DNA from: DASUAL01 sp035763805 | GTDB lineage: Bacteria; Gemmatimonadota; Gemmatimonadetes; Gemmatimonadales; GWC2-71-9 | DNA length: 64,000 bases | Assembly (NCBI GenBank): GCA_035763805.1 | Contig: DASUAL010000092.1 | Coordinates: forward strand, 1 to 64,000 | Direction: 5' to 3' | Part shown: positions 42,130-50,325 of the stretch, one piece after another | How positions within the stretch are numbered: position 1 is the stretch's first letter | How the letters are laid out: the number at the start of each line of letters is the position of its first letter | Made by a program: the position numbers and the translations under genes | The notes under the pieces: model-generated | Told to the model about the DNA's origin: nothing | The model's database searches: none | What the model saw: the letters and a program-made list of their open reading frames with translations, nothing else

Positions 42130-42702
42130 CTATTGTACCATCCCAAACCGCTTGTTGCGCGCGGTCATTTTGAGGAAGTACCGCAACCGCTGCTCGAAGA
42201 CTTCCGGCCGGTGCCTCGCGGCCGCAATCCACCCGACTCGGATGCGCTTGTAGGACTCGGGGAAGCGGCTAAAGTTCTTCCAGGCCGCGGGGTCCCGCTC
42301 GAGTCGACTGCGGATGTCCTTGGGAATCGCCCACCTCGGTTTCCGCTTCGTGTCCGTGCGGTGATCGAAGACGTGCTTGATCCGCTCGAGGCCCGCCTTG
42401 GTCATGCGTCTGGAGGTGATCAAGCGGCGCACCCGCTCGCGGTTCATTGCGGAGAGACGGCTCGTGGGCCGGCGCGGGGAGAAGCGCTGGGCGTAGCGGT
42501 CCGAGTCGATGGGCTTGAGGATGCTGTCGATCCAGCCGTAGCACAACGCCTCCTCGACGGCGTCGTTGTAGGGGATCCGGGGCTTGCCGCTGTGCTTCTT
42601 GTAGTAGACGAGCCAGATCTCCCGCGCCGTGCGGTGGTGCTTCGACAGCCAAGCACGCCATTGCGCGCGGTCTCTCGCGTAGAAGGTCTGCCCCAGTTTC
42701 AT
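42130..42702 (-). CDS. YdeI/OmpD-associated family protein
   Basis: A 190-residue basic protein of the YdeI/OmpD-associated (bacteriocin-protection) family. Features are FYARDRAQWRAWLSKHHRTAREIWLVYYKK, VEEALCYGWIDS with its Cys-Tyr-Gly-Trp core, and RFSPRRPTSRLSAMN. The C-terminal helical half (RFPESYKRIRVGWIAAARHRPEVFEQRL) is typical. No signal peptide is visible. The family's biochemical role is unknown. It lies 7 nt upstream of the DUF3006 gene. Confidence 0.82.
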   Translation of the reverse strand: MKLGQTFYARDRAQWRAWLSKHHRTAREIWLVYYKKHSGKPRIPYNDAVEEALCYGWIDSILKPIDSDRYAQRFSPRRPTSRLSAMNRERVRRLITSRRMTKAGLERIKHVFDHRTDTKRKPRWAIPKDIRSRLERDPAAWKNFSRFPESYKRIRVGWIAAARHRPEVFEQRLRYFLKMTARNKRFGMVQ

Positions 42703-42729
42703 GTGCGCGCGAGGGCGGCGGGATTGGGC

Positions 42730-43630
42730 TCAGGGGCGCGCGTCACACGCGCAGCCCTGCGGCCGACGACACTGGTAGCTCCTGCTGATGCACGAGTTCC
42801 CGCATGCCTTCCCTCGCGTGCAGACCTTGCAGCAGGCGCGCCCGGCGGCTTGTCCCGATGCGGCGGTCGACGCTGAGTCGGCCGGAAAGGGCCGCACCGT
42901 GATGACGCCGGTCGCGGGCGCCGTTTCCGTGCTGACCACGAAACTCCCATCGCGATTGGCGAGCATCAAGACGCCGCCATCCCGGTCCGTGGGGTACACC
43001 CGAGCGCCGACGGCTTGCCACAGCGCCACCACGCGCTGACGGGTGACCGTACGAGTTCCCGGCGCCGACCGAGATCACCGCGGCCACGGGATGCGTTCTC
43101 TCGACCCACTCGCGGCTGGTGCCGTTCCAGGTGCCGTGGTGGGCCACCTTCACGACCTGGACCCGTGGCACGGTGTCGTAGCGCAGCCAGTACGCGAGCT
43201 CGGGCAGCTCCGAGTCGCCTGTGAGGAGGGCACGAAAGTCGCCGAACTCGACCACGATGCCCACCGAGCTGTTGTTCTGATCGGCCCGATCCCCGCCCCC
43301 TTCTGCTGTCGCGGTGGCATGGGGGAGGCCGTTGTCGAGGTAGAACCGCACCACGAACTGGGACAGGATCGCCGCCATCCCGCCGATGTGGTCCGCGTGA
43401 TTATGACTGGCGACGGCGAGGTCGATGGTGTCGATGCCGAGCGCGCGCAGCCGGAGGGCGACGTCGCCCGACGGTCCGGCGTCGATCATGGCGGTCTTGC
43501 CGCCCTCTCGGACGAGCAGCGCGTCTCCCTGCCCGACATCGAGGAAGCGCAGCTCGAGCTGCTGGCCCCAGAGCGGGAGGGCCAACAGGAGGAATGAGAG
43601 AGCCAGGCGGACTACGGCCGATGCGCGCAT
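42730..43630 (-). pseudogene. Frameshifted ComEC-like metallo-beta-lactamase, secreted
   Basis: From ATG 43630 the frame gives a signal peptide (ending PLWGQQ) and a ComEC/Rec2-type metallo-beta-lactamase: LRFLDVGQGDALLV, ASHNHADHIGG, LLTGDSE and KVAHHGTWNGTS. Near 43030 the sense frame breaks. SVGAGNSYGHPSAR continues in another frame as VVALWQAVGARVYPTDRDGGVLM, as expected for the family. A loss of two bases in a GCGCGC run would explain it. The second frame ends at 42730 with a Cys-rich tail (CCKVCTRGKACGNSCIS...GCACDA). It may be a true mutation or an assembly error. It begins 1 nt after the kinase stop. Confidence 0.78.
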
Positions 43631-43631
43631 G

Positions 43632-46277
43632 CTACCTGAGGCCTTCCAGCGTCCAGATGTCCCCGCCCCGCGGCGTCGCCCGGTCGAACAGGACCCAACG
43701 ACCGTCGGGAGACCAGACGGTGTAGTCGATCCGGATTTCCGGGTTCGGGAACTCGAAGACGCGCTGGGGAGCCTCCCCGCGCAGCGGATAAACCCACAGA
43801 ACCTTGTGGTCCCGGACGTCCATGATGCGGGAGCGATCGGGGGAGAAGGACAGGTGGGCACCACTCGCGACGTCCGACAGGCGCTCGAGCCGCCCGGTCT
43901 CGATCGACACTCGATGGATCTGGATTCGGCCCGCCGGTTCCGCACGGAAGATCACCCAGCGCCCGTCCGCCGACCAGCGCATGAAGTGCCCGCCCACGCC
44001 GATGGACGTGAGCTTGCGTTGCCCCGAACCGTCCGCGTTCATCACCCAAACCTCGTGCCGGCCGTCGCGGTCGGAGTGGAACGCGATGCGCGTCCCGTCC
44101 GGCGCGTAGAAGGGGTTGATGTCCGCTCCCGGCGCCTCGGTGAGGCGGGTGGGCGGCCCGCCGCCGGCGGCCACGGACCAGATGTCGCTGTGACCCCCGC
44201 GCGCCGAGAAGAACACGATCGTTCCGCCGTCGGGCGACCAGTTCGGCTGGTAGTCTCCGCCGGAGCCGGTCGTAACCTGGCGATCCGTGCCGTCGCCGAG
44301 CGAGCGCACCCAGATGTTCATCTCGCCCGCACGATCCGAGTTCAAGGCAATGCTGCGGCCGTCGGGCGACCAGGCGCCGCGGCTCTCGACGCGCGTGGTC
44401 CCGACGACCGGCTGGGGCTCGCCCGTCGCCCGTCCGGTGCTGGGATCGACCGGCAGGCGCCACAGGTCCGAGTCGTAGCCAAGGATCGAAAAGGCCAGGC
44501 GCCGCCCCTCCGGATCGAGCGTGGCTTGGCCGTCGTCGCCGGCGCCCGTCGTGATCTGCTGCGCCGCCTCCACCGGGCGGCCATCGCGCCCGACGGGCAG
44601 CCGCCACAGGTTGAGCCCGCCGCCACGGAACGACGAGAAATAGACGAACGCCCTGTCGGGGGACCACACGGGATCCATGTCCAGCACGTTGTCATCGGTG
44701 AGTCGGATCGTGGCGCGGGAGGCGACGTCGAGCACCACGATGTCGGACTTGCTCTGCTCGATGCGCCGGAACACGAGCTTCGTGCCGTCCGGGGACCAGC
44801 GCGGCGTCCCGTGCACGACGGCCTCCGAGCCTTCGGTCGAGACTTGCTGCGCGTTGTGACCGCTCGCGTCCGCGATCCAGACGCGGCGGGGTCCCGACCA
44901 CCGCGCCGCGAAGGCCAGCCGGCGGCCGTCGGGCGAGTAGGCCGGATCGAACGCGTTGGCCACGATCTGCGTCTCCCGACCCGACGCCAGGTCCAGCGTC
45001 CAGATGTCGCCCCCGTCCTGGTACCAGCCGCGGATGTCGGTGGGCTCGAGCTTGCCCCGCGCGAGGTTCGAGCGGACGAGCGCGATCGTGCGCCCGTCGG
45101 AGGCCCAGGTGGGTTCGATCTCGTCGGCGGCGCCCCGGGTCAGCTGCCGCTCCACCCCGGTCGCGAGCGTCGTGAGGAAGAGCTTCTTGTAGCCGCCGGT
45201 CTCGGCGACGTACGCCAGGCTGCCGCCGTCGGGCGACCACGCGGGCCACTCCTCCACGCCGGCGCCGAAGGTGAGCTGCGCCAACCGGCGCCCGAACCCC
45301 GAGGCCACGGCGCCGCCCGGAGACGCCATCCGGTCGGCGCCTTTTCCCGGCCCGGAGACGAGGAGCGCTCCGATGACGAGCACGGCGATAGCGGCCGCCG
45401 CGCCGAGCGCCAGGCGGGCGCGACGCCCCGGACTGCGCGCGGCCGTCGGGTCGAGCGCGAGCCGCTCGGCGAACTGGGCGGCGGTGAGGCGGGCCCCGGG
45501 CTCGCTCGTGAGCGCGCCACTCACTGTCTCGTCGACCTGCGGCGGGATCCCGTCGCGCACCGCAGAGACGCGCGGAGCGGGCTCGGTGAGCCGGCGGGTC
45601 AGGCTGGCCTGCGGCGTCGGTCCGCTGAAGGGCGGCTCCCCGGCGAGCATTTCGTACAGCACGCAACCGAGGGAGTAGACGTCGCTCCGCCCGTCCAGGT
45701 CGCGGTCCCCCAGCGCCTGCTCGGGGCTCATGTACGCCGGCGTCCCCATCACCAGGCCGGTCTCCGTGAGCCGGTCGACCCCCGCCACGCTCACGGCGTG
45801 GGCGATCCCGAAGTCGCTCACCACGGCGTGGCCGGCCTCGAGCAGGATGTTCTCCGGCTTGATGTCGCGGTGCACCACGCCCAGCCCGTGCGCGTAGGCG
45901 AGGGCATCCGCGACCTCGCGGGCGATGCGCGTCGCGTCCGCGACGGGGAGGCGTCGCTCACGCCCGAGCCGGCGCCTGAGGGACTCCCCCTCGACGTACG
46001 GCATCACATAGTAGAGGAGTCCACCCGCCGTGCCGGAGTCGATCAGCAGCAGGATGTTCGGGTGGCCGAGGCGCGCCGTGATTCGGACTTCACGCAGAAA
46101 CCGCTCGGCACCGACCGCGGCGGCCAAGTGGGAGCGGAGAACTTTGATGGCGACTCTGCGGTCGTGCTTCAGGTCCCGCGCGAGGTACACGACCGCCATC
46201 CCGCCGGCGCCCAGATCGCCTTCGATGGCGTAGCGGCCGGCGAGGACGGACTTGAGCCGGTCCAGCTCCTCGGCCAC
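43632..46277 (-). CDS. Ser/Thr protein kinase fused to a TolB-like beta propeller
   Basis: The 881-residue protein has a full N-terminal Hanks kinase: GAGGMAVVYLARD glycine loop, VAIKVL lysine, VVHRDIKPENILL catalytic loop, SDFGIA and GTPAYMSPEQ. A membrane helix near residue 305 (RLALGAAAAIAVLVIGALLVSG) leads outside to a PD40/TolB-like propeller of repeated WSPDGxxLAF units to the end. This is a membrane signalling kinase whose outer propeller may bind a ligand or cell-wall component. GTG 46277 is the start. The leader carries a G-quadruplex-capable tract. The ComEC-like gene begins 1 nt after its stop. Confidence 0.92.
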   Translation of the reverse strand: MAEELDRLKSVLAGRYAIEGDLGAGGMAVVYLARDLKHDRRVAIKVLRSHLAAAVGAERFLREVRITARLGHPNILLLIDSGTAGGLLYYVMPYVEGESLRRRLGRERRLPVADATRIAREVADALAYAHGLGVVHRDIKPENILLEAGHAVVSDFGIAHAVSVAGVDRLTETGLVMGTPAYMSPEQALGDRDLDGRSDVYSLGCVLYEMLAGEPPFSGPTPQASLTRRLTEPAPRVSAVRDGIPPQVDETVSGALTSEPGARLTAAQFAERLALDPTAARSPGRRARLALGAAAAIAVLVIGALLVSGPGKGADRMASPGGAVASGFGRRLAQLTFGAGVEEWPAWSPDGGSLAYVAETGGYKKLFLTTLATGVERQLTRGAADEIEPTWASDGRTIALVRSNLARGKLEPTDIRGWYQDGGDIWTLDLASGRETQIVANAFDPAYSPDGRRLAFAARWSGPRRVWIADASGHNAQQVSTEGSEAVVHGTPRWSPDGTKLVFRRIEQSKSDIVVLDVASRATIRLTDDNVLDMDPVWSPDRAFVYFSSFRGGGLNLWRLPVGRDGRPVEAAQQITTGAGDDGQATLDPEGRRLAFSILGYDSDLWRLPVDPSTGRATGEPQPVVGTTRVESRGAWSPDGRSIALNSDRAGEMNIWVRSLGDGTDRQVTTGSGGDYQPNWSPDGGTIVFFSARGGHSDIWSVAAGGGPPTRLTEAPGADINPFYAPDGTRIAFHSDRDGRHEVWVMNADGSGQRKLTSIGVGGHFMRWSADGRWVIFRAEPAGRIQIHRVSIETGRLERLSDVASGAHLSFSPDRSRIMDVRDHKVLWVYPLRGEAPQRVFEFPNPEIRIDYTVWSPDGRWVLFDRATPRGGDIWTLEGLR

Positions 46278-46329
46278 GGGACGGTCCTGGAGGGGACGCC
46301 TCCAAGATAGTAGCCCAGTCTGTCCTCCG

Positions 46330-46359
46330 CCCCGGCCCCCCCCCGCCCCCCCCGCCCCC
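46330..46359 (-). promoter_or_regulatory. G-quadruplex-capable tract in the kinase leader
   Basis: Read on the minus strand this is G5-C-G8-C-G9-CC-G4, four long G-runs with one- or two-base loops. It lies 53 nt upstream of the kinase GTG, on the sense strand, between the PAS gene stop and the kinase start. In mRNA it could fold as a very stable quadruplex that affects translation or readthrough from the PAS gene. Activity is inferred. Confidence 0.6.
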
Positions 46360-46368
46360 AGAGGGAGT

Positions 46369-47202
46369 TCAGCCGCGGGCGCGAGCCCCCCGAACGAGCG
46401 TGGGCTGGAGGTCGGTGATGTCCCGCAGCGTCGCGACCGTGCCGATCAGCTGTCCTGCCACCACCAGCCGCGTCGTCACGACGGCGACCGCGCGCTCCTT
46501 GCCATCGGCCCGCGCCACGGTGGTTTCGAAGCGCTGCTCCTCGCCGCCGAGCGCGAGACGCTCCCGTTCGGCCACCTCCTGGCGCTGCCCGGGGGCGACG
46601 AGCTCGTCGATCGCCGTGCCCGGCAGACCGCCCGGCCGGTGGCCGAACAGCTCGGTGGCGGCGCGGCTCGCCATGAGAACGCTGCGATCGAGTGCCGTTA
46701 CCACGACGGCCTCGGGAAGGGCGGCCACGATCACCCCGGCCAATTGTAGCGCGTCAAGCTCGTGGCTCGGTCCCATGAACGTCGGTCGTGCACGGGGTTG
46801 GCGCAGTCGCCAGCTGGGCCGCGCCATGACCGTTATGTGACCTTCCTGTTCGACGCAGCGCAGGCGCGTGATTGGGTCACTCCGCAGTCTGGCGGCAACA
46901 TGGTGACGCTCGAGCGCGGCGATGATTTCCTCAACGCGGTAGTGGTGGAAGACTGCCTGAGAGATCAGCAAGGAGGGGGAGGGGTCACCCTGCTCGACGC
47001 GGAATAGACAGGCCTCGGCGCTGCGATCCTCGGTCACCCGCGTCTTCGCCCGAGGGAACTGCTCGCGCATCCACTGGGCCATTCGGTCGACGGATGCCTT
47101 CACGTCGACCTGGACGTGCGCGCGATCGAGCCGCGGCTGGCTTTCATCAGCGAGCCGCGCTGGCCCTGCATCCACTGCTTCTTCTCGGTTGGCGCGCAGC
47201 AT
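46369..47202 (-). CDS. PAS-domain protein with unassigned N-terminal region
   Basis: A 277-residue protein. The C-terminal half, about 140-270, is a PAS domain (VIVAALPEAVVVTALDRSVLMASRAATELFGHRPGGLPG, then FETTVARADGKERAVAVVTTRLVVAGQLIGTVATLRDIT). The N-terminal 140 residues are unassigned. No kinase or output domain follows, so it may sense a ligand or redox state and act through the kinase encoded downstream. ATG 47202 is chosen over TTG 47244; both lack strong ribosome sites. Confidence 0.65.
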   Translation of the reverse strand: MLRANREEAVDAGPARLADESQPRLDRAHVQVDVKASVDRMAQWMREQFPRAKTRVTEDRSAEACLFRVEQGDPSPSLLISQAVFHHYRVEEIIAALERHHVAARLRSDPITRLRCVEQEGHITVMARPSWRLRQPRARPTFMGPSHELDALQLAGVIVAALPEAVVVTALDRSVLMASRAATELFGHRPGGLPGTAIDELVAPGQRQEVAERERLALGGEEQRFETTVARADGKERAVAVVTTRLVVAGQLIGTVATLRDITDLQPTLVRGARARG

Positions 47203-47244
47203 CCAAGGGCTCGAGTGCGTGCTAACAACGGGCTTGGGGCGCAA

Positions 47245-47450
47245 ATCCTGTGCCCGCTGCGTCTTAGGCGTTTAGGCCCCGGATAGGGGGCGCTCAGGCA
47301 TTATTCGCGCTCACATGTAGCAATCATGCAACACTATCGTCTGAGTTTTCCACACGGAAAGTTCAAAACCCACCACCACTGTCACTCTCGGCCCGTCCCC
47401 AATTCGGCCCTGCAAGCGCCTGTCGTCGAAGCGGTTAGTGGATCCGGAAC
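47245..47450. other. Non-coding region between PAS and HAD genes
   Basis: No supported gene lies in this stretch between divergent genes. Its middle (about 47290-47390) is less GC-rich than the neighbourhood. It holds a small hairpin, TTTCC-ACAC-GGAAA (47347-47360). It probably contains the minus-strand promoter of the PAS gene, which I could not place with confidence. Confidence 0.4.
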
Positions 47451-47479
47451 TTGACAGGTCAGCGGCGCCGTTCTACAGT
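47451..47479 (+). promoter_or_regulatory. Strong sigma-70-type promoter
   Basis: TTGACA at 47451-47456 and TACAGT at 47474-47479 are separated by 17 bp, with a consensus -35 and a good -10. The expected transcription start is near 47486, about 175 nt before the HAD gene ATG. Confidence 0.65.
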
Positions 47480-47485
47480 GCGTTG

Positions 47486-47630
47486 GAGCTTATGGCCGTC
47501 GAACTACACTGCCTAGCCACATGACTCTGCCCAATTGCCGGTGGGGCCCCTAGAACAGCCAGCCCCCTGGGCGGTACGATGGTGTGCCAACGCCCCCCCC
47601 GGAGCTGGTTCCGGGGGGGGCGTTGGGTTT
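47486..47630 (+). ncRNA. Candidate small RNA or structured leader
   Basis: The sequence from the predicted transcription start to the end of the 16-bp hairpin would form a transcript of about 145 nt. It contains a second foldable part with GCCCA (47527-47531) facing TGGGC, and GGGGC facing GCCCC inside it. No known RNA family (tmRNA, SRP, 6S, riboswitch) is recognised. It may be a free RNA released at the hairpin or a leader controlling the HAD gene. Confidence 0.35.
47587..47626 (+). terminator. Perfect 16-bp GC hairpin (terminator or attenuator)
   Basis: Positions 47587-47602 (CCAACG, then C8, then GG) pair without mismatch with 47611-47626 across an 8-nt loop (AGCTGGTT). GTTTCT follows. 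The stem is extremely stable and lies 34 nt upstream of the HAD gene start. The weak T tract makes it a possible rather than certain intrinsic terminator; it might attenuate the HAD gene. Confidence 0.55.
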
Positions 47631-47660
47631 CTAGGGGACTCACGACTCGAGGAAGGACTG

Positions 47661-48461
47661 ATGAAACGATATCTGCTGGCGAGCGACTTCGACCAAACAT
47701 TGAGCTTCAACGATTCGGGCATCGTGCTGAGCGAGCTGCTCGGGATCTCGGGCTTCCGAGACAGGGTCGCGGGACTGTCTTCCATCCACCTCGTCCAGCA
47801 GGGGGCTGAGCTGGCGTATCTGCTGCTTCACGATCCGGAGTATCGTCGCGTGCGGCGGGAGCATCTGCTCGAGGTGGGAAAACGAGTTCGTCTGAAGCAG
47901 AACCTCGGCTTGCTATCGCGGCTGCTCGGCGAACTCGATGGCTACAGCTTTGCCTTCTACGTCATATCGGCCGCGCCCGAAGAGGTGATCCAGTCGGCCC
48001 TGGAGGGTATCGTTCTTCCGGATCACATCTACGGGACGCAGTTCCGCTACGATGCCGCGTCCGGCGAGATCCAGTCCATCGTGCGGGTCCCGGCCGGCTA
48101 CGGCAAGGTGGCTGTGCTCGAGGAGCTACGCGCCAAGCTGCCGGTGAGCCACGACCGCGTCATTTACGTCGGCGACGGTGGCTCGGACGTTCACGTCATG
48201 CTCCACGTCAACCGTCTGAACGGATTCACGATCGCCGTGTCGGAGGCCCAGTACCTCACCCCGATCGCGAAGCGCACCGTGCTGAGCGACGACGCGCTCA
48301 GCGTGCTCGTGCCGATCCTCGAGGAGATCGCCGGGCACGACGCCGCCGCGATTCACGCGTTGTTCGAGTCCCACGGGTTCGTGCTTCAGGAGTGGAACAA
48401 GGTTCGCACGGACCTCCTGACCATCCGCGAGAACGACGCGGCGCCGCCGCTGGTCGCCTGA
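47661..48461 (+). CDS. HAD-family phosphatase (phosphoserine-phosphatase-like)
   Basis: A 266-residue haloacid-dehalogenase hydrolase. Motif I is ASDFDQTLSF with the nucleophilic and acid-base aspartates, motif II is YVISAAP, the motif III lysine is probably in GYGKVAVLEEL, and motif IV is YVGDGGSDVHVM. A helical cap lies between motifs I and II. It should remove phosphate from a small metabolite; the substrate is not evident. ATG 47661 has GGAAGGA at 5 nt. Expression is probably set by the promoter and hairpin just upstream. Confidence 0.85.
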   Translation: MKRYLLASDFDQTLSFNDSGIVLSELLGISGFRDRVAGLSSIHLVQQGAELAYLLLHDPEYRRVRREHLLEVGKRVRLKQNLGLLSRLLGELDGYSFAFYVISAAPEEVIQSALEGIVLPDHIYGTQFRYDAASGEIQSIVRVPAGYGKVAVLEELRAKLPVSHDRVIYVGDGGSDVHVMLHVNRLNGFTIAVSEAQYLTPIAKRTVLSDDALSVLVPILEEIAGHDAAAIHALFESHGFVLQEWNKVRTDLLTIRENDAAPPLVA

Positions 48462-48488
48462 ACGAGGTACGCATCCGCCCTGAAGAGG

Positions 48489-48504
48489 GGTGACGGCTGT
48501 CACC
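48489..48504 (+). terminator. Hairpin after the HAD gene
   Basis: GGTGAC-GGCT-GTCACC is a perfect 6-bp stem with a 4-nt loop, 27 nt after the HAD stop. No T tract follows, so termination would need another factor. Confidence 0.35.
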
Positions 48505-48553
48505 GGACGAGCCCGGGAGAATCCCCAACCTTTTGCGTGAGGGAGGTTCTCCT

Positions 48554-48904
48554 ATGATCCGTACACAATGGGCCCGGCTCCGGGCCGAAGGCAGCGTACC
48601 GCTGCGGCGCGGCGCCTGGTACCGCGTGCTGCGGGTGACCGCTTCCGACGCGATTCTCAACGTGCATGAACGCAGCGTCAACGTTCCGCTCGGCATGCTG
48701 CAGATGGCGTCTCGACCGCCGACCGTGTGGGCGATCGTGCCGCGCCCGGCGAACTCTCGGGTGCCGCAGAGCTGGGGTCCCCGCTATGCCGTGTGCCCGC
48801 ACTGCCATGCGCGGGCTCGGCTCCCCCAAGGACCCGTGAACATGCGTTGTAGCCGCTGCAATGGCGTGTTCGACGTCGGGTGGGGGGATTCGTATTTCGC
48901 GTAG
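48554..48904 (+). CDS. Small zinc-ribbon protein
   Basis: A 116-residue protein of unknown function. The C-terminal part has two CxxC pairs, CPHCHARARLPQGPVNMRCSRC, forming an MJ0042-type zinc ribbon (metal-binding knuckle, then FDVGWG). The N-terminal part (LRAEGSVPLRRGAWYRVLRVTASDAILNVHERSVNVP) looks like a small beta domain. GGGAGG lies 7 nt before ATG 48554. It may bind nucleic acid or act as a regulator. It stands alone on this strand between the HAD and amidohydrolase genes. Confidence 0.65.
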   Translation: MIRTQWARLRAEGSVPLRRGAWYRVLRVTASDAILNVHERSVNVPLGMLQMASRPPTVWAIVPRPANSRVPQSWGPRYAVCPHCHARARLPQGPVNMRCSRCNGVFDVGWGDSYFA

Positions 48905-48958
48905 TGGCGGCCGGCGGCGGAGCGGTGCAAGTTGTCGCACCGTTTCGCGGGGACTGTC

Positions 48959-50323
48959 ATGCGCTGGGCTGTGATTCCTCTCGTCCTGCTCCTCGCGGCA
49001 CCGCTCGGCGCCCAGGAGCGCATCGTCGTGTTCACGAATGTCAGCGTGGCTCCCATGGACCGCGAGCGCCTGCTCGACGATCAGACCGTCGTGGTGCGCG
49101 GCGACCGCATCGCCGAGATCGGCCCGGCGGCCGCCATTCGTGCGCCCGCGGGCGCCGTGCGCGTAAACGCGCGCGGCAAATATCTCATCCCGGGCCTCGC
49201 CGAGATGCACGCGCACGTGCCCGGGCCTCAGGCCGAGCAGCAGCTCGGCGCGGGGTACGCTGAGCGCGTGCTGTTCCTGTATCTCGCGAACGGCGTGACG
49301 ACGATTCGCGGCATGCTGGGACACCCCACGCACCTCGTGTTGCGCGAGCGGCTGCGGCGCCACGAGTTGCTCGGGCCCACCCTGTACACCTCCGGGCCGT
49401 CGTTCAACGGCGGCAGCGCGCCCGATCCCGAGACTGCGCGGCGTATGGTGGTGGAGCAGCGGGCGGCGGGCTACGACTTCCTGAAGATCCACCCCGGGCT
49501 GTCGCGCGAGACGTTCGACGCGCTGGCCCGCACGGCGGACAGCGTGGGGATCCGGTTCGCGGGCCACGTACCGGCCGCGGTGGGGCTCGACCGGGCACTC
49601 GCGGCCCGCTACGCCTCGATCGATCACCTGGACGGCTACGTCGAGCGGCTCGCCGGGTGGAGCCCCGGGGGCGAGCCGGCAGGATTCTTCGGTTTCCTCC
49701 TCACTGACCGGGTCGACACCGCGGGGATGTTCGAGCTGGCGCGGCGCACCCGCGAGGCAGGAGTGTGGAACGTGCCGACTCAGGCACTGATGGACGGGTT
49801 CGTGAGTCCCGAGAACCCTGAGACTCTGGGGCGGCGACCGGAGCTGCGCTATCTGTCGAAGGCACTCGTGGCGCAGTGGGTGCAGGCGAAACGCAACGCG
49901 CAGGCGCAGCCCGGCTACGACCGGGACCGCGCGCGGCGCTTCATCGCCCTGCGGGGTCGCCTGATCAAGGCGCTGCACGACGCCGGCGCCGGGCTGGTGC
50001 TCGGGTCCGACGCGCCGCAGGTGATGAACGTTCCCGGCTTTTCGGCGCATCGCGAGCTCGAGGTGCTCGTCGCGGCAGGCCTCACGCCGTATCAGGCCCT
50101 CGCCACCGGCACCCGCAACGTCGCCGTGTACTTCGGCACGGCCGACCGCGCGGGCACGGTGGAGCCGGGCAAGGTCGCGGACCTCGTGCTCCTGGACGGG
50201 AACCCGCTCGCGGATATCGCGAACACGACGCGGATACGGGGCGTGATGGCGCGCGGGGCGTGGGTGCAGCGGGAAGAGCTCGACCGGCGGCTCGCGGAGA
50301 TCGCGGCCGCATGGGGGAACTGA
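48959..50323 (+). CDS. Secreted metal-dependent amidohydrolase
   Basis: A 454-residue amidohydrolase with a signal peptide ending at PLGAQ. The fold opens with the small beta domain (VFTNVSVAPMD, VVVRGDRIAEIG). The metal motif H-A-H is in GLAEMHAHVPG, the lysine in FLKIHPG, histidines in FAGHVP and SIDHLDG, and the metal Asp in VLGSDAPQ. The C-terminal beta part GTVEPGKVADLVLLDGNPL is typical. Related proteins include imidazolonepropionase-like and prolidase-like secreted enzymes. ATG 48959 is preferred over TTG 48932. Confidence 0.88.
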   Translation: MRWAVIPLVLLLAAPLGAQERIVVFTNVSVAPMDRERLLDDQTVVVRGDRIAEIGPAAAIRAPAGAVRVNARGKYLIPGLAEMHAHVPGPQAEQQLGAGYAERVLFLYLANGVTTIRGMLGHPTHLVLRERLRRHELLGPTLYTSGPSFNGGSAPDPETARRMVVEQRAAGYDFLKIHPGLSRETFDALARTADSVGIRFAGHVPAAVGLDRALAARYASIDHLDGYVERLAGWSPGGEPAGFFGFLLTDRVDTAGMFELARRTREAGVWNVPTQALMDGFVSPENPETLGRRPELRYLSKALVAQWVQAKRNAQAQPGYDRDRARRFIALRGRLIKALHDAGAGLVLGSDAPQVMNVPGFSAHRELEVLVAAGLTPYQALATGTRNVAVYFGTADRAGTVEPGKVADLVLLDGNPLADIANTTRIRGVMARGAWVQREELDRRLAEIAAAWGN

Positions 50324-50325
50324 GC

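Noticed and set aside
47245..47660. Insertion-sequence remnant
   Set aside because: The region is less GC-rich in part and has hairpins, but no transposase fragment, terminal repeats or target duplication could be seen.
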